The notes under the pieces: generated by a model
The model's database searches: none
What the model was told of the DNA's origin: nothing
The model's input: the letters and a program-made list of their open reading frames with translations, nothing else
Made by a program: the position numbers and the translations under genes
Shown: in pieces, positions 35,284-44,479 of the stretch
Position numbering within the stretch: the stretch's first letter is position 1
Layout of the letters: each line of letters opens with the position of its first letter
Assembly (NCBI GenBank): GCA_024401055.1
Contig: JAKSLT010000009.1
Coordinates: 1 to 51,435, forward strand
Direction of reading: 5' to 3'
DNA length: 51,435 bases
From: Bacteroidaceae bacterium
GTDB lineage: Bacteria; Bacteroidota; Bacteroidia; Bacteroidales; Bacteroidaceae

Positions 35284-36222
35284 ATGAAAGCCTTAACTTC
35301 AACTTCCTTCAACTTCCCCGGCCAGACGGGCGTTTACCACGGAAAAGTCCGTGACGTGTATAACCTTGGCGACAAGCTCGTGATGGTGGCTACAGACCGC
35401 ATCTCGGCATTCGACGTCATCCTGCCCGAAGGCATTCCCTACAAGGGCCAGATGCTCTCGCAGATTGCAGCCCGCTTCCTCGATGCCACCACAGACATCT
35501 GTCCCAACTGGAAACTCGCCACACCCGACCCTATGGTGACCGTGGGTGTGTTCTGCGAGGGCTTCCCCATTGAGATGATTGTGCGCGGTTATCTCTGTGG
35601 CAGCGCCTGGAGAGCCTACAAGAGCGGCGTGCGCGAAATCTGCGGCGTGAAACTGCCCGAAGGTATGCGTGAGAACGAGAAGTTCCCCACGCCCATCATC
35701 ACCCCGACCACCAAGGCCGAAATCGGTGAGCACGATGCCGACATCAGTAAGGAGGAAATCCTGGCCCGCGGCCTTGCCACGCCCGAGGAATATGCCTTGC
35801 TGGAGAAATATACTCTTGCCCTCTTCCAGCGCGGTACCGAGATTGCTGCCAAGCGCGGCCTCATCCTCGTGGACACAAAGTATGAGTTCGGCAAGCATAA
35901 TGGCGAAATCTACTTGATGGACGAGATTCACACGCCGGACTCTTCCCGCTACTTCTATGCAGAGGGCTATGAGGAGCGCTTTGCCGCCGGCGAGCCCCAG
36001 AAGCAACTCTCCAAGGAGTTTGTTCGCGAATGGCTTATGGACAACGGCTTCCAGGGCAAGGAGGGCCAGAAGGTGCCCGAGATGACGCCCGAAATCGTGC
36101 GCGGCATAAGTGAGCGCTACATTGAGCTCTATGAGCATCTCACGGGCGAGACCTTCCAGCGTGAAGACGATACTGACCTGGCAGCCCGCATAGAGAAAAA
36201 TGTTATGGATTATCTTAAGTAA
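35284..36222 (+). CDS. purC: Phosphoribosylaminoimidazole-succinocarboxamide synthase
   Basis: 312 residues. SAICAR synthetase of purine synthesis: CAIR + Asp + ATP. Family blocks: [76 protein letters not shown] and [12 protein letters not shown] (quoted in part). The size is normal for the long bacterial form. It belongs to the phoH-glgB run, with 5- and 6-bp gaps on either side. Confidence 0.95.
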   Translation: MKALTSTSFNFPGQTGVYHGKVRDVYNLGDKLVMVATDRISAFDVILPEGIPYKGQMLSQIAARFLDATTDICPNWKLATPDPMVTVGVFCEGFPIEMIVRGYLCGSAWRAYKSGVREICGVKLPEGMRENEKFPTPIITPTTKAEIGEHDADISKEEILARGLATPEEYALLEKYTLALFQRGTEIAAKRGLILVDTKYEFGKHNGEIYLMDEIHTPDSSRYFYAEGYEERFAAGEPQKQLSKEFVREWLMDNGFQGKEGQKVPEMTPEIVRGISERYIELYEHLTGETFQREDDTDLAARIEKNVMDYLK

Positions 36223-36228
36223 ACAACA

Positions 36229-37167
36229 ATGAAGAAACTGAATTACATCCTTGCAAGTGCTCTCATGGCATTTGCGCTTATCACGATTGTCTCTTGTAGT
36301 AACGATGAGGAAACTCCCCAAAGCATTGTAGCTAACACCTCTTGGCAGTGGGAGGATCCGACACATGCGTCTTTTTTCCCGGGCTCTCTTGCACGCGAGG
36401 AACGCAACTTGGTGCTCTATAGTAACGGCTATGCCCAGATGCGCGATGAAACCTGTATCTGGATGGGTACCGACACCCTGATGCACATAAAGGACTACCA
36501 TCATTACACTTATACCTTCGACGATGCCACCAATACAGGCGTCCTTTCCCTCTATGCCATGGAAACCTATCAGGAGGAAACCCATCATATAGATTATATG
36601 ACGAAGGACTATAACTTCATCTACGACCCCGTGAATAGCACACTGACAGTCCAAGACAGCACTGTCAAGGGTGATGGTCACAAGGAATTGGTGGAACGCG
36701 TGTTTAACAGTGTCACCTTTAAGCAAAGCGAACAGCCCCAGCTGCCGGAAACGCCAGCACTTACTTTTGTGGCTCCCGTTACGGATTGGACAGTAGGAAT
36801 AGCCGAGGTGCGTAAGTACATGGCTGAGAAACTCCCTAAATTCAAAGAGGAAGTCGATGAAACCATAGGCGGCACGCATTACTATTTCAATAATAAAAAA
36901 GAGACCATCTCATACAACTATGTTGTCAAGGAGGGTAAGTTGGTCTCTTCGTCAGTCAGCTACTACGGCATGAATGCTCACTTCGATTACTTCAAGTCTC
37001 AAGTGTCCGGCACCTTTGATATATGGTCTTGGAAGCAACAGCCCGTTGAACAAGGCGTTCATTGGTGGTATGGCACTTCCGACAGCGTCGGTCTGAATGC
37101 AAGCATAGGTTGGAGCGACAACTACGGCGGTTATATGTATGCCGATTTTACACCTCTTGCAAACTGA
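36229..37167 (+). CDS. Lipoprotein of unknown function
   Basis: 312 residues with a lipoprotein signal ending ITIVSCSNDEE, so Cys22 to Cys24 region is the acylation site (SCSNDEE). Acidic residues after the cysteine suggest possible surface exposure. The first half is beta-rich with a lipocalin-like pattern (SWQWEDP, LVLYSNGYAQM, YHHYTYTFDDATNTGVL). No family is recognised with certainty. Lower GC than neighbours. It is between purC and menG in the same run and is probably not related to their metabolism. Confidence 0.75.
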   Translation: MKKLNYILASALMAFALITIVSCSNDEETPQSIVANTSWQWEDPTHASFFPGSLAREERNLVLYSNGYAQMRDETCIWMGTDTLMHIKDYHHYTYTFDDATNTGVLSLYAMETYQEETHHIDYMTKDYNFIYDPVNSTLTVQDSTVKGDGHKELVERVFNSVTFKQSEQPQLPETPALTFVAPVTDWTVGIAEVRKYMAEKLPKFKEEVDETIGGTHYYFNNKKETISYNYVVKEGKLVSSSVSYYGMNAHFDYFKSQVSGTFDIWSWKQQPVEQGVHWWYGTSDSVGLNASIGWSDNYGGYMYADFTPLAN

Positions 37168-37176
37168 TAATCCCAA

Positions 37177-38040
37177 GTGTATAAACAAGAAGAAATAAAG
37201 CCCTATTCTCAAACGGGAGAGAAGGCCGAGCAGGTGGAGCAGATGTTTGATAACATCGCGCCGACCTACGACCTTCTCAATCATCTCCTATCCCTCGGCA
37301 TAGACCGCCGCTGGCGGCGCAAGGCCCTCGACACGCTGAAACCTTACAAACCGCAGCGTATGCTCGACGTGGCCACGGGAACGGGCGACTTCGCCCTACT
37401 CGCCGTCAAAAGGTTGGCCCCGCAGTCTTTGCTCGGCGTGGACCTCAGCGAGGGTATGATGAATGTGGCCCGCAAGAAAGTGGAGGAGGCCGGCCTATCC
37501 TCCGTCATCAGTTTCCAAAAGGAGGACTGCCTAAACCTTACGCTGGCCGACAACACCTTTGACGCCATCACCGTGGCGTATGGCGTGCGTAACTTCCAGG
37601 ATCTGGAGCGCGGACTCGGCGAGATGCTGCGTGTGCTGCGTCCCGGCGGTCGTCTCGTCATCATAGAACTTACCGCCCCGCGCCGCTTCCCGATGAAACA
37701 ACTCTTTTGGTGTTACAGCCACGTGGTGATGCCCCTCATCGGCCGCCTTGTCAGTCGCGACAGCAAGGCTTACACCTATCTGCCCCACACTATGGAAGTA
37801 TTCCCGCAAGGCGAGGAAATGCAGAAAATCCTTGAAAAGGTTGGCTATACTGACGTGCAGTTCAAGAGGTTTACATTTGGTCTTTCAACATTATATACGG
37901 CGCAGAAGAAGACCCTCACATCAAGCCCCTCTTCAAGCCCCTCCCCGTCGGAGCCTCCTGCGGAGCTCCGCCACCCCTCCCCCTGTAGGGAGGGGAATAT
38001 ACCCCTAAAGGCAGCCAGCGCGTCACTAGCCGCCGAATAA
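37177..38040 (+). CDS. menG: Demethylmenaquinone methyltransferase with repeat-encoded tail
   Basis: 287 residues, GTG start. UbiE/MenG family: SAM-dependent C-methylation in the last step of menaquinone synthesis. Motifs: [72 protein letters not shown] and [14 protein letters not shown] (some quoted in part). The family core ends near residue 245. The last 40 residues ([20 protein letters not shown] and beyond) come from a two-hairpin repeat copy read in frame, so this is a terminal extension rather than a domain. It is followed by aroE after 73 bp. Confidence 0.93.
   Translation: MYKQEEIKPYSQTGEKAEQVEQMFDNIAPTYDLLNHLLSLGIDRRWRRKALDTLKPYKPQRMLDVATGTGDFALLAVKRLAPQSLLGVDLSEGMMNVARKKVEEAGLSSVISFQKEDCLNLTLADNTFDAITVAYGVRNFQDLERGLGEMLRVLRPGGRLVIIELTAPRRFPMKQLFWCYSHVVMPLIGRLVSRDSKAYTYLPHTMEVFPQGEEMQKILEKVGYTDVQFKRFTFGLSTLYTAQKKTLTSSPSSSPSPSEPPAELRHPSPCREGNIPLKAASASLAAE
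37935..38010 (-). repeat. Two-hairpin repeat copy forming the MenG C-terminus
   Basis: GTCGGAG (37947-37953) / CTCCGCC (37966-37972), then CCCCTCCCCCTGTAGGGAGGGG and GAATATACCCCTAAAGG. It is translated on the plus strand as [17 protein letters not shown] and following residues. A shorter related C-rich fragment lies at 38042-38090. Confidence 0.88.
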
Positions 38041-38113
38041 GACCCTCCCCCTCCCCCCTCCCTAAAGGGCGGGGAGTAGATGCTCCTACAAAAAGTACTT
38101 CTCTTTCTATTAT

Positions 38114-39841
38114 ATGGGTAAAGACAAAATATTGTATCCCTCGAATGTAATATCCCCCTCCCTAACAGGGGAGGGGTGTCAAAGTGCCGTAGGCAGCTTT
38201 GACGGGGAGAGGCTGGGGGCAGGCGTGCTTCTTTTCGGTCTCATCGGCCATCCTCTCGGCCACTCCTTTTCCGCCCGCTATTTCGCAGAGAAATTCGCGG
38301 CAGAGGGTATTGATGCCCGCTACGACAACTACGACCTTGACGATATCAGTGAGGTGGAGACCTTGCGCCGATTAAGCGGCTTCAACGTCACCATCCCCTA
38401 CAAGCAAGCCGTCATTCCCTACCTTGACGGTATGAGCGACGAGGCCCGTGCCATAGGAGCCGTCAATACTGTCCGCGTGGAGGACGGCCGCTTTTACGGA
38501 TACAACACGGACGTCATCGGCTTCCGCGAGTCCCTCTGCGACTGGTTTTCAGAGGATAACGCCTCCGTCCGCTCGGCCCTCGTCCTCGGCACAGGTGGCG
38601 CCTCGAAGGCTGTATGCTACGCCCTCACGCAACTTGGCATAGCCTGGCAACTCGTAAGCCGCACGCCCAAGGAAGGCTGTCTGACGTATAACGACCTCCG
38701 CAAGGATACCTCCATCCTGGCCTCTACGGCCCTCATCGTCAACTGCACCCCCCTCGGCACTTTCCCTAACGTTGATGCCTGCCCTGACATTCCCTTCGAC
38801 TTGCTTACCCCTGCCGTCCGTCTCTATGACCTCGTTTACAACCCCGAGGAGACGCTCTTCCTCCGCCGAGGCCGCGAGCATGGCTGCCCCGTAAAGAACG
38901 GCCTTGAAATGCTCCACAGGCAGGCCGAGGCGGCGTGGAAGATATGGAGCCTCACCCCGTCGGAGCCTCCTTCAGACCTCCGCCACCCCTCCCCCTGTAG
39001 GGAGGGGGATATACCTCTAAAGGTAGCAGGCGCGTCACCATCCGCAGGAGCATTCTCCCCTTCCCTACAGGGGGAGGGGTGGCAGGGTGGCGCAGCCAGC
39101 CCTGACGGGGAGAGGCTTGGGAAGCCCCCCTACTTAGACATCTTCCTCGACTTCGACGACACCCTCTACAACACGCGAGGCAACGCGGAGACAGCGCTGG
39201 CAGAACTCTACGACGAACTCGGCCTCAACCGCTATTTCCCCGCCCTTGAAGCCTTCACCGTTCCTTACTGGCAGGCCAACATTGAACTCTGGGAACAGTA
39301 CAGTGCCGGCAAAATCACGCGCGACTATCTCATCGTCGAACGCTTCCGCCGGCCCCTCTCGCAGGGTCAGGGCCTGCAAGTCACACGCGACCTCTGCCTT
39401 CGTGCCAGCGACATCTTCCTCGGGCTCTGTGCCCACAAGCCCGGTCTTTTGGAAGGTGCCCGTGAGCTCCTTGACTACCTGCATCCCCGCTACCGTCTCC
39501 ACCTGTGCAGCAACGGCTTCCACGAGGTGCAGTACCACAAACTCCGAGCCTCCGACACCCTTCGCTATTTCACAACGGTTATCCTCTCCGAGGATGCGGG
39601 CTACAACAAGCCCTCCGCCGAATACTTCGACTACGCTTTCCGCGTCTCGGGTGCCAATCCCGCCACGACCCTTATGATAGGTGATAATCCCGTGACCGAC
39701 ATCCAAGGTGCCGCCCGTGCCGGCCTTGACACTATCCTCTTTGAGCGTTGGGGACCCTCTCCCGAAACCGAGGCGACCTATAGGGTGAAGAAACTTGTGG
39801 ACATTATTAAGACCCTCCCCCCAACCCCTCCCTTAAAGTGA
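38114..39841 (+). CDS. Fusion: shikimate dehydrogenase + HAD family hydrolase
   Basis: 575 residues in one open frame. Residues about 38-279 are AroE: GLIGHPLGHSFS, FNVTIPYK with catalytic Lys97, GYNTDVIGF with Asp133, and the NADP-site LGTGGASKA. Residues about 341-565 are a HAD phosphatase of the YjjG type: DFDDTLYNT, CSNGF, GYNKPSAEYF and GDNPVTD. Residues 280-340 between them are translated from two opposed copies of the two-hairpin repeat. Residues 12-36 come from another copy, and the final LPPTPPLK from a fragment. No ATG, GTG or TTG exists in frame in or after the linker close to the HAD start, so the HAD is made only as a fusion unless an unusual start is used. AroE reduces 3-dehydroshikimate; the HAD substrate is unknown. 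Confidence 0.9.
   Translation: MGKDKILYPSNVISPSLTGEGCQSAVGSFDGERLGAGVLLFGLIGHPLGHSFSARYFAEKFAAEGIDARYDNYDLDDISEVETLRRLSGFNVTIPYKQAVIPYLDGMSDEARAIGAVNTVRVEDGRFYGYNTDVIGFRESLCDWFSEDNASVRSALVLGTGGASKAVCYALTQLGIAWQLVSRTPKEGCLTYNDLRKDTSILASTALIVNCTPLGTFPNVDACPDIPFDLLTPAVRLYDLVYNPEETLFLRRGREHGCPVKNGLEMLHRQAEAAWKIWSLTPSEPPSDLRHPSPCREGDIPLKVAGASPSAGAFSPSLQGEGWQGGAASPDGERLGKPPYLDIFLDFDDTLYNTRGNAETALAELYDELGLNRYFPALEAFTVPYWQANIELWEQYSAGKITRDYLIVERFRRPLSQGQGLQVTRDLCLRASDIFLGLCAHKPGLLEGARELLDYLHPRYRLHLCSNGFHEVQYHKLRASDTLRYFTTVILSEDAGYNKPSAEYFDYAFRVSGANPATTLMIGDNPVTDIQGAARAGLDTILFERWGPSPETEATYRVKKLVDIIKTLPPTPPLK
38150..38213 (+). repeat. Two-hairpin repeat copy in the AroE N-terminus
   Basis: CCCTCCCTAACAGGGGAGGGG, then a perfect GTCAAAG / CTTTGAC around TGCCGTAGGCAG. 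It is read in frame as SPSLTGEGCQSAVGSFDGER. A native AroE would begin near VLLFGLIG; there is no ATG between the repeat and that point. Confidence 0.88.
38953..39024 (-). repeat. Two-hairpin repeat copy, first half of the AroE-HAD linker
   Basis: GTCGGAG / CTCCGCC around CCTCCTTCAGAC, then CCCCTCCCCCTGTAGGGAGGGG and the tail GATATACCTCTAAAGG. It is read as [20 protein letters not shown], nearly the same peptide as the MenG tail. Confidence 0.9.
39050..39118 (+). repeat. Two-hairpin repeat copy, second half of the AroE-HAD linker
   Basis: CCTTCCCTACAGGGGGAGGGG, then GGCAGGG / CCCTGAC around TGGCGCAGCCAG. It is read as [20 protein letters not shown], matching the peptide in the AroE N-terminus. 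It is in opposite orientation to the copy just before it. Confidence 0.9.
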
Positions 39842-39940
39842 GGGGAGTATATACTCAAGGCGATGGATAATAAAAGTAAAAAAAATAATTTCTTATAAAT
39901 TCTTTCAGTTAAGCAAGGCTGCCTTGCATGCCCTCCCTTT

Positions 39941-42025
39941 ATGAAAAAGAAGTCTGATCACAAAGCAAACTCGTCCGCCTCCCCATTATACTCCCCGCCC
40001 TCTAGGGAGGGGAAGGGGGCGGGTCTCTACCTCCTCCGCTCTGACCGTTGGCTTCGCCCCTTTGCCTCCGCCATTGAGGGCCGCCACGAATGGTATCTTC
40101 ATAAAAAGGCTGAACTCACCCTGAACGGCCGCAAGACGCTTTCCGACGTGGCCACCGGTCATCTGTACTACGGTCTCCATCGCACGCCCCGCCAGTGGGT
40201 GTTCCGTGAGTGGGCCCCCAACGCCACCGCCATCTATCTCATAGGCGACTTCAACGGCTGGCAGGAGACAGAGGACTTCCGCCTCCAACCTCTCGGCGAC
40301 AGCGGCAACTGGGAAATCAAGCTTCCCGCCCGATCCCTCTCTCACGGACAGCTCTACAAGATGAGCGTCCACTGGCCCGGCGGACAGGGTGAGCGCATTC
40401 CCGCATGGTGCCAGCGTGTGGTGCAGGATGATCACACCAAACTCTTCTCCGCGCAGGTGTGGGCTCCCGAGCCATACCAGTGGCAGGTGAAGAAGTTCCG
40501 CCCCAAGCGCGACCCGCTACTCATCTACGAGTGCCACGTCGGCATGGCGCAGGACGCCGAGAAGGTGGGCACATACAATGAGTTCCGCGAACTCGTTCTC
40601 CCGCGCATTGTCCGCGCCGGCTATAATTGCATACAGATTATGGCCATTCAGGAGCACCCCTATTACGGCTCCTTCGGCTATCACGTTTCCTCTTTCTTCG
40701 CTCCCTCCAGCCGCTGCGGCACCCCCGAGGAACTCAAGGCCCTCATCGATGCCGCCCACGCCCAGGGCATCAGCGTCATAATGGATATGGTGCAGAGCCA
40801 CGCTGTGAAGAACGAGAACGAAGGCCTCGGCAACCTCTGCGGCGATCCCTGCCAGTATTTCTATCAGGGCGGCAAGCGCGAGCACAGCCAGTGGGACAGT
40901 CTCTGCTTCGACTACGGCAAGAACCAGGTCATCCATTTCCTCCTCTCCAACTGCAAATACTGGCTCGAGGAGTTTCATTTTGACGGCTTCCGCTTCGACG
41001 GCGTCACCTCTATGCTCTACCACAGCCACGGCCTCGGCGAGTCCTTCAACGGCTACGGCGACTACTACAACGGCGGCCAGGACGACAATGCCATCTGCTA
41101 CCTCACCCTCGCCAACGACCTCATCCACGAGGTCAATCCCCGCGCCATCACCATCGCCGAGGAGGTTAGCGGTATGCCCGGCCTCGCCGCCCCAATCAAG
41201 CACGGCGGCTACGGCTTCGACTACCGCATGGCCATGAACATCCCCGACTACTGGATAAAAATCATCAAGGAGCGCAAGGACGAGGACTGGCATCCCTCCG
41301 GCATCTTCTGGGAACTCACCAACCGCCGTCGTGGTGAAGCCACCATCTCCTACGCCGAGAGCCACGACCAGGCCCTCGTGGGCGACAAGACCATCATTTT
41401 CCGCCTCATCGACGCCGATATGTACTGGCACTTCCGCCGTGGCGACGAGAACGCAGCCGCCCATCGCGGCATAGCTCTCCACAAGATGATACGCCTCGTC
41501 ACCGCCTCCACTATCTGCGGCGGCTACCTCAACTTCATGGGCAACGAGTTCGGCCATCCCGAATGGATAGACTTCCCCCGCGAGGGCAACGGCTGGAGCC
41601 ATAAATACGCCCGTCGCCAGTGGAACCTCGTCGATAATCCCGAACTCTGTTATCACCTCCTCGGCGACTTCGATGCCGCCATGCTCCACCTCCTCGGCCA
41701 GACGCCCAAGTTCCAGCGCACCCCCGTACAGGAGATTTGGCACAACGACGGCGACCAAATCCTCGCCTTTACCCGCGGTGACCTCCTCTTCGTCTTCAAC
41801 TGGAGTCCCACGCGCTCCTTTACCGACTACGGCTTCATGGTGCCTGAGGGCAGCTACGAGGTCGTCCTCAACACCGACGACCCCGCCTTTGGCGGTTTCG
41901 GTTCAACGGACGACACCCTTACCCATTTCACCGCCCCCGACCCGCTCCTCGCGCCCCAGCACAAAGGCTGGCTCAAACTCTATATCCCCGCCCGCTCCGC
42001 CGTGGTGCTGAGGAAAAGAGACTGA
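39941..42025 (+). CDS. glgB: 1,4-alpha-glucan branching enzyme (GH13)
   Basis: 694 residues, cytosolic. Makes alpha-1,6 branches in glycogen. Order: N-terminal extension, CBM48 domain (about 70-165, FREWAPNATAIYLIGDFNGW), the GH13 barrel with Asp353 in FRFDGVTSM, Glu407 in IAEEVSG and Asp476 in ESHDQ, and a C-terminal beta domain. It is of the eukaryote-like GH13_8 type. The first 28 residues contain SPLYSPPSREGKGAG, a short fragment of the C-rich repeat (39985-40022), placed before the native-looking LYLLRSDRW. It closes the phoH run and is followed by a strong bidirectional hairpin. Confidence 0.94.
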   Translation: MKKKSDHKANSSASPLYSPPSREGKGAGLYLLRSDRWLRPFASAIEGRHEWYLHKKAELTLNGRKTLSDVATGHLYYGLHRTPRQWVFREWAPNATAIYLIGDFNGWQETEDFRLQPLGDSGNWEIKLPARSLSHGQLYKMSVHWPGGQGERIPAWCQRVVQDDHTKLFSAQVWAPEPYQWQVKKFRPKRDPLLIYECHVGMAQDAEKVGTYNEFRELVLPRIVRAGYNCIQIMAIQEHPYYGSFGYHVSSFFAPSSRCGTPEELKALIDAAHAQGISVIMDMVQSHAVKNENEGLGNLCGDPCQYFYQGGKREHSQWDSLCFDYGKNQVIHFLLSNCKYWLEEFHFDGFRFDGVTSMLYHSHGLGESFNGYGDYYNGGQDDNAICYLTLANDLIHEVNPRAITIAEEVSGMPGLAAPIKHGGYGFDYRMAMNIPDYWIKIIKERKDEDWHPSGIFWELTNRRRGEATISYAESHDQALVGDKTIIFRLIDADMYWHFRRGDENAAAHRGIALHKMIRLVTASTICGGYLNFMGNEFGHPEWIDFPREGNGWSHKYARRQWNLVDNPELCYHLLGDFDAAMLHLLGQTPKFQRTPVQEIWHNDGDQILAFTRGDLLFVFNWSPTRSFTDYGFMVPEGSYEVVLNTDDPAFGGFGSTDDTLTHFTAPDPLLAPQHKGWLKLYIPARSAVVLRKRD
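39985..40022. repeat. C-rich repeat fragment in the GlgB N-terminus
   Basis: CTCCCCGCCCTCTAGGGAGGGG with flanking bases, matching only the second hairpin of the repeat. It is translated in frame. Confidence 0.6.
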
Positions 42026-42042
42026 AGCCTATACATAAAAGA

Positions 42043-42079
42043 AGCAAGCGGGCCTGTCTTCATGACGGGCCCGCTTGCT
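42043..42079. terminator. Bidirectional terminator between glgB and the DUF262-HNH gene
   Basis: AGCAAGCGGGCC (42043-42054) pairs perfectly with GGCCCGCTTGCT (42068-42079), between converging genes. T-rich sequence is moderate on both sides. Confidence 0.85.
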
Positions 42080-42097
42080 ATATATAATAATGTGTGC

Positions 42098-43270
42098 CTA
42101 TTTGTTTCCTTTCGCTCTGTTGTGCGTCGTGCAGAGCATCTGGCAGTTGCCAATGGTCGTGCTGCCGCCGTGGCTCCAGGCCGTTACGTGGTCGGCGTCC
42201 ATCTCTGTCTCTTTATAGATGCGCGTCCTGTTCGCGTCTTTTCCTATGGCGCATAAGGGGCAGTTGCTGATTCCCGCCTTTCGGGCCGCCTGTGTCTGGT
42301 GCATATAGACGCTCCTGATGGTAGATTTCTCAAACACGCGGATATGGAGTAGCCTCGTGTCCTTTTCTTCTCCCAGCACGAACTCAAAGATGCCTTTCTT
42401 GTCCGTTACGCGCTCGTCGGTCATAAGTTCTTCCACCCGTTTCGCCAGCCGGTCGGGCATATAGGCCTTCGTGTGATATTCTTCGTAGAGGCGTCCCCAT
42501 TCGCGGCCGCACATTTCCTTGTAAACATCTTTGAAGGTGGCCGACACCCAATCTATCACGGAGTTGAAGTAAGTCTGCAATTCGTTTATGTCAGTGTCTT
42601 GCCTGTGCTTGCTCATGTAGCTGGCCACGTCGCCGCGGCTCACCCACGAGAGGGCGGCGTGAAGATAATCCTGTCGTTTCACATTGCCGGCCATGTAGGC
42701 GCTCCATTTCTGCACCAGCGGGTTGTTGCTGTTGCTGAATTCCGCCTTGGCCTTCGTCACGAAAGGCCCGTAGTAGGTAGCATTCAGCATCTCTTGCTCG
42801 TTAAGCGGAATGCCGGCTATATTAATAGTCCTGAACCATTCGCGAATCTGCGTCTCCGTACCTTCGCAGATATACACGAGCAACTTTGTCTGCTCGATTC
42901 TCTCGCGTATGTCGGCGGCCAGGCTGCTGATGTTCTGATTGCGGCCTTCGGCATCGATGATGTCGAGTTTATTTGTCATGAAGCGCCCGAGGGAGGTGAT
43001 GCGCTGCTGGCCGTCCAGCACCTCATAGGTATCCTCGCCTGTCTTGTTGAAGTATATGAGGCCGAGAGGGTAACCCTTTATCACGCTCTCAATCACGGCC
43101 ACGTCGCGCTTGCCGTCGGCATAGATATAGTTACGCTGATATTCCGGCTGAATCACGAGTTTGCCGTTCAAACCGAACAGCCCTTTGCCTTCAAACTCAT
43201 TATAGACAAAACCCTCACAAATGTCCTTGATTGTAATTTCGCGAAGAATCGCTTTCATTGGTGCTTCCAT
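42098..43270 (-). CDS. DUF262 (GmrS-like) protein with C-terminal HNH nuclease domain
   Basis: 390 residues. The N-terminal DUF262/ParB-like part has PEYQRNYIY and the signature DGQQRITSL (residues 86-94), associated with nucleotide hydrolysis in GmrSD-type enzymes. The C-terminal 65 residues form an HNH domain: CPLC zinc-type cysteines, [24 protein letters not shown]. An alternative start at Met5 is possible. It begins 3 bp after the stop of the EcoRI-family methyltransferase, so the two are one unit. Expected role: DNA cleavage in a restriction or anti-phage setting, with the methylase protecting the host. Similar DUF262-HNH proteins also occur alone, so the pairing is inference. Confidence 0.88.
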   Translation of the reverse strand: MEAPMKAILREITIKDICEGFVYNEFEGKGLFGLNGKLVIQPEYQRNYIYADGKRDVAVIESVIKGYPLGLIYFNKTGEDTYEVLDGQQRITSLGRFMTNKLDIIDAEGRNQNISSLAADIRERIEQTKLLVYICEGTETQIREWFRTINIAGIPLNEQEMLNATYYGPFVTKAKAEFSNSNNPLVQKWSAYMAGNVKRQDYLHAALSWVSRGDVASYMSKHRQDTDINELQTYFNSVIDWVSATFKDVYKEMCGREWGRLYEEYHTKAYMPDRLAKRVEELMTDERVTDKKGIFEFVLGEEKDTRLLHIRVFEKSTIRSVYMHQTQAARKAGISNCPLCAIGKDANRTRIYKETEMDADHVTAWSHGGSTTIGNCQMLCTTHNRAKGNK

Positions 43271-43273
43271 AGT

Positions 43274-44425
43274 TTATTGCTTTTTGCGGATAAAAATTCT
43301 TTGATACACGACTTGCGCTTTTCCTTCTGCTGTCAGTAGGTAAGGGTTCTGGATGCGCCAGGTCTTGTCTTGCTTTTTGTATGTTTCTGCATCTTCTTTT
43401 GAGGGAGGAGTATAAAACGTACACTCATTTTCAGCCCATTCAATGTCTCCTCCTCTCCAGATTACTTCAAATTGTTCAGGGCAGTATTTATCAAGAAAAG
43501 AAATTGGAACTCCCATGAACCCTTCATAGTCAGCGGGGATGGCATCTGTATAAGGTACTTCTATTGCATCATAGTTTTCGTAGTGGTCGTAATCAGTTTT
43601 ACCTTTTACCTCTTTGTGCTTGCTAAATTTAAGATTGTCTGCCATAGTCATGAGCGGCAAAGGTTGATGGCGGCGGCCATGGTCTATGTTTGTGAGCCAG
43701 CAGCAATTTCTAAACTTTACCAGTCCCGTGTTCTCATCGTAGACGCCATTGGAGTATTCTTTTGTTATGGGTGTCTTGAAGAAAGCATTACCTCCTTGAA
43801 AACCATAGCCCAACCATGCTTTATTATCTTTGACACAATGGAAAATTTCCTTATAAGTAATTGCATTCATATTCCCAATTATCAAGAACTTCTTTTCGCT
43901 CTCCATAACCCACGCAAAGAACTCGCGGAAAAGAGAGAAGGGTGGATTGGTTACGATGATATCGGCCTCATCGCGGAAAGCACGGACTTCTTTGCTGCGG
44001 AAGTCGCCATCGCCCTCAAGATACTGCCATTGCAGGTCGTCAATATCTATGCGGCCGTTGCCGTCCACGTCCACCTCGCGATCGAGTACGAACAGTTTAC
44101 CGCGAGTCTGCGACTTGGACGCATCAAACTGCGGGCTCTCCGACTCAAACATCGTAATAAGAGGAGCGGCCTGCAACTTCTTCTTTTCTGGCGCATAACT
44201 CGTACTGATAAGTTTGCGCAGTCCCAAGTCCTCAAAATGGAGGGCGAAGTAACGTGTGAAGTTGCTCCATTCCGGATCGTCGCAAGGCAGGAGCACCACC
44301 TTGTCGCGGAAGGTGTCGGGGTTGAATTCAAGGTAGGCGTTTACCTCCTTCTCAATGTCGGCGTATTGCGTGTAGAACTCGTCGTTCTTGTCGTTTTTCG
44401 CCTTCGAAAGGTTTGCGTTGGCCAT
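43274..44425 (-). CDS. EcoRI-family adenine-specific DNA methyltransferase
   Basis: 383 residues. The N-terminus NLSKAKNDKNDEFYTQYADI and PCDDPEWSNFTRYFALHF are typical of the EcoRI methylase family, and the N6-adenine catalytic motif TNPPFSLF is at residues 159-166. The C-terminal part is conserved to the end. It should transfer a methyl group from SAM to adenine in a specific site; the site cannot be read from the sequence. The gene has a consensus promoter (44780-44810) about 350 bp upstream and a long leader with strong secondary structure. Its partner is the DUF262-HNH gene 3 bp downstream. Confidence 0.92.
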   Translation of the reverse strand: MANANLSKAKNDKNDEFYTQYADIEKEVNAYLEFNPDTFRDKVVLLPCDDPEWSNFTRYFALHFEDLGLRKLISTSYAPEKKKLQAAPLITMFESESPQFDASKSQTRGKLFVLDREVDVDGNGRIDIDDLQWQYLEGDGDFRSKEVRAFRDEADIIVTNPPFSLFREFFAWVMESEKKFLIIGNMNAITYKEIFHCVKDNKAWLGYGFQGGNAFFKTPITKEYSNGVYDENTGLVKFRNCCWLTNIDHGRRHQPLPLMTMADNLKFSKHKEVKGKTDYDHYENYDAIEVPYTDAIPADYEGFMGVPISFLDKYCPEQFEVIWRGGDIEWAENECTFYTPPSKEDAETYKKQDKTWRIQNPYLLTAEGKAQVVYQRIFIRKKQ

Positions 44426-44427
44426 AA

Positions 44428-44458
44428 AGATGATAGATTTCGCATCAATCTATCATCT
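44428..44458 (-). promoter_or_regulatory. Perfect 12-bp hairpin 2 nt before the methylase start codon
   Basis: AGATGATAGATT (44428-44439) and AATCTATCATCT (44447-44458) with a 7-nt loop. In the mRNA the hairpin ends two bases before AUG, so it could control ribosome access or be an operator for a dimeric protein. Confidence 0.85.
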
Positions 44459-44479
44459 GGCATTCGTCTGCGCGAAAGA

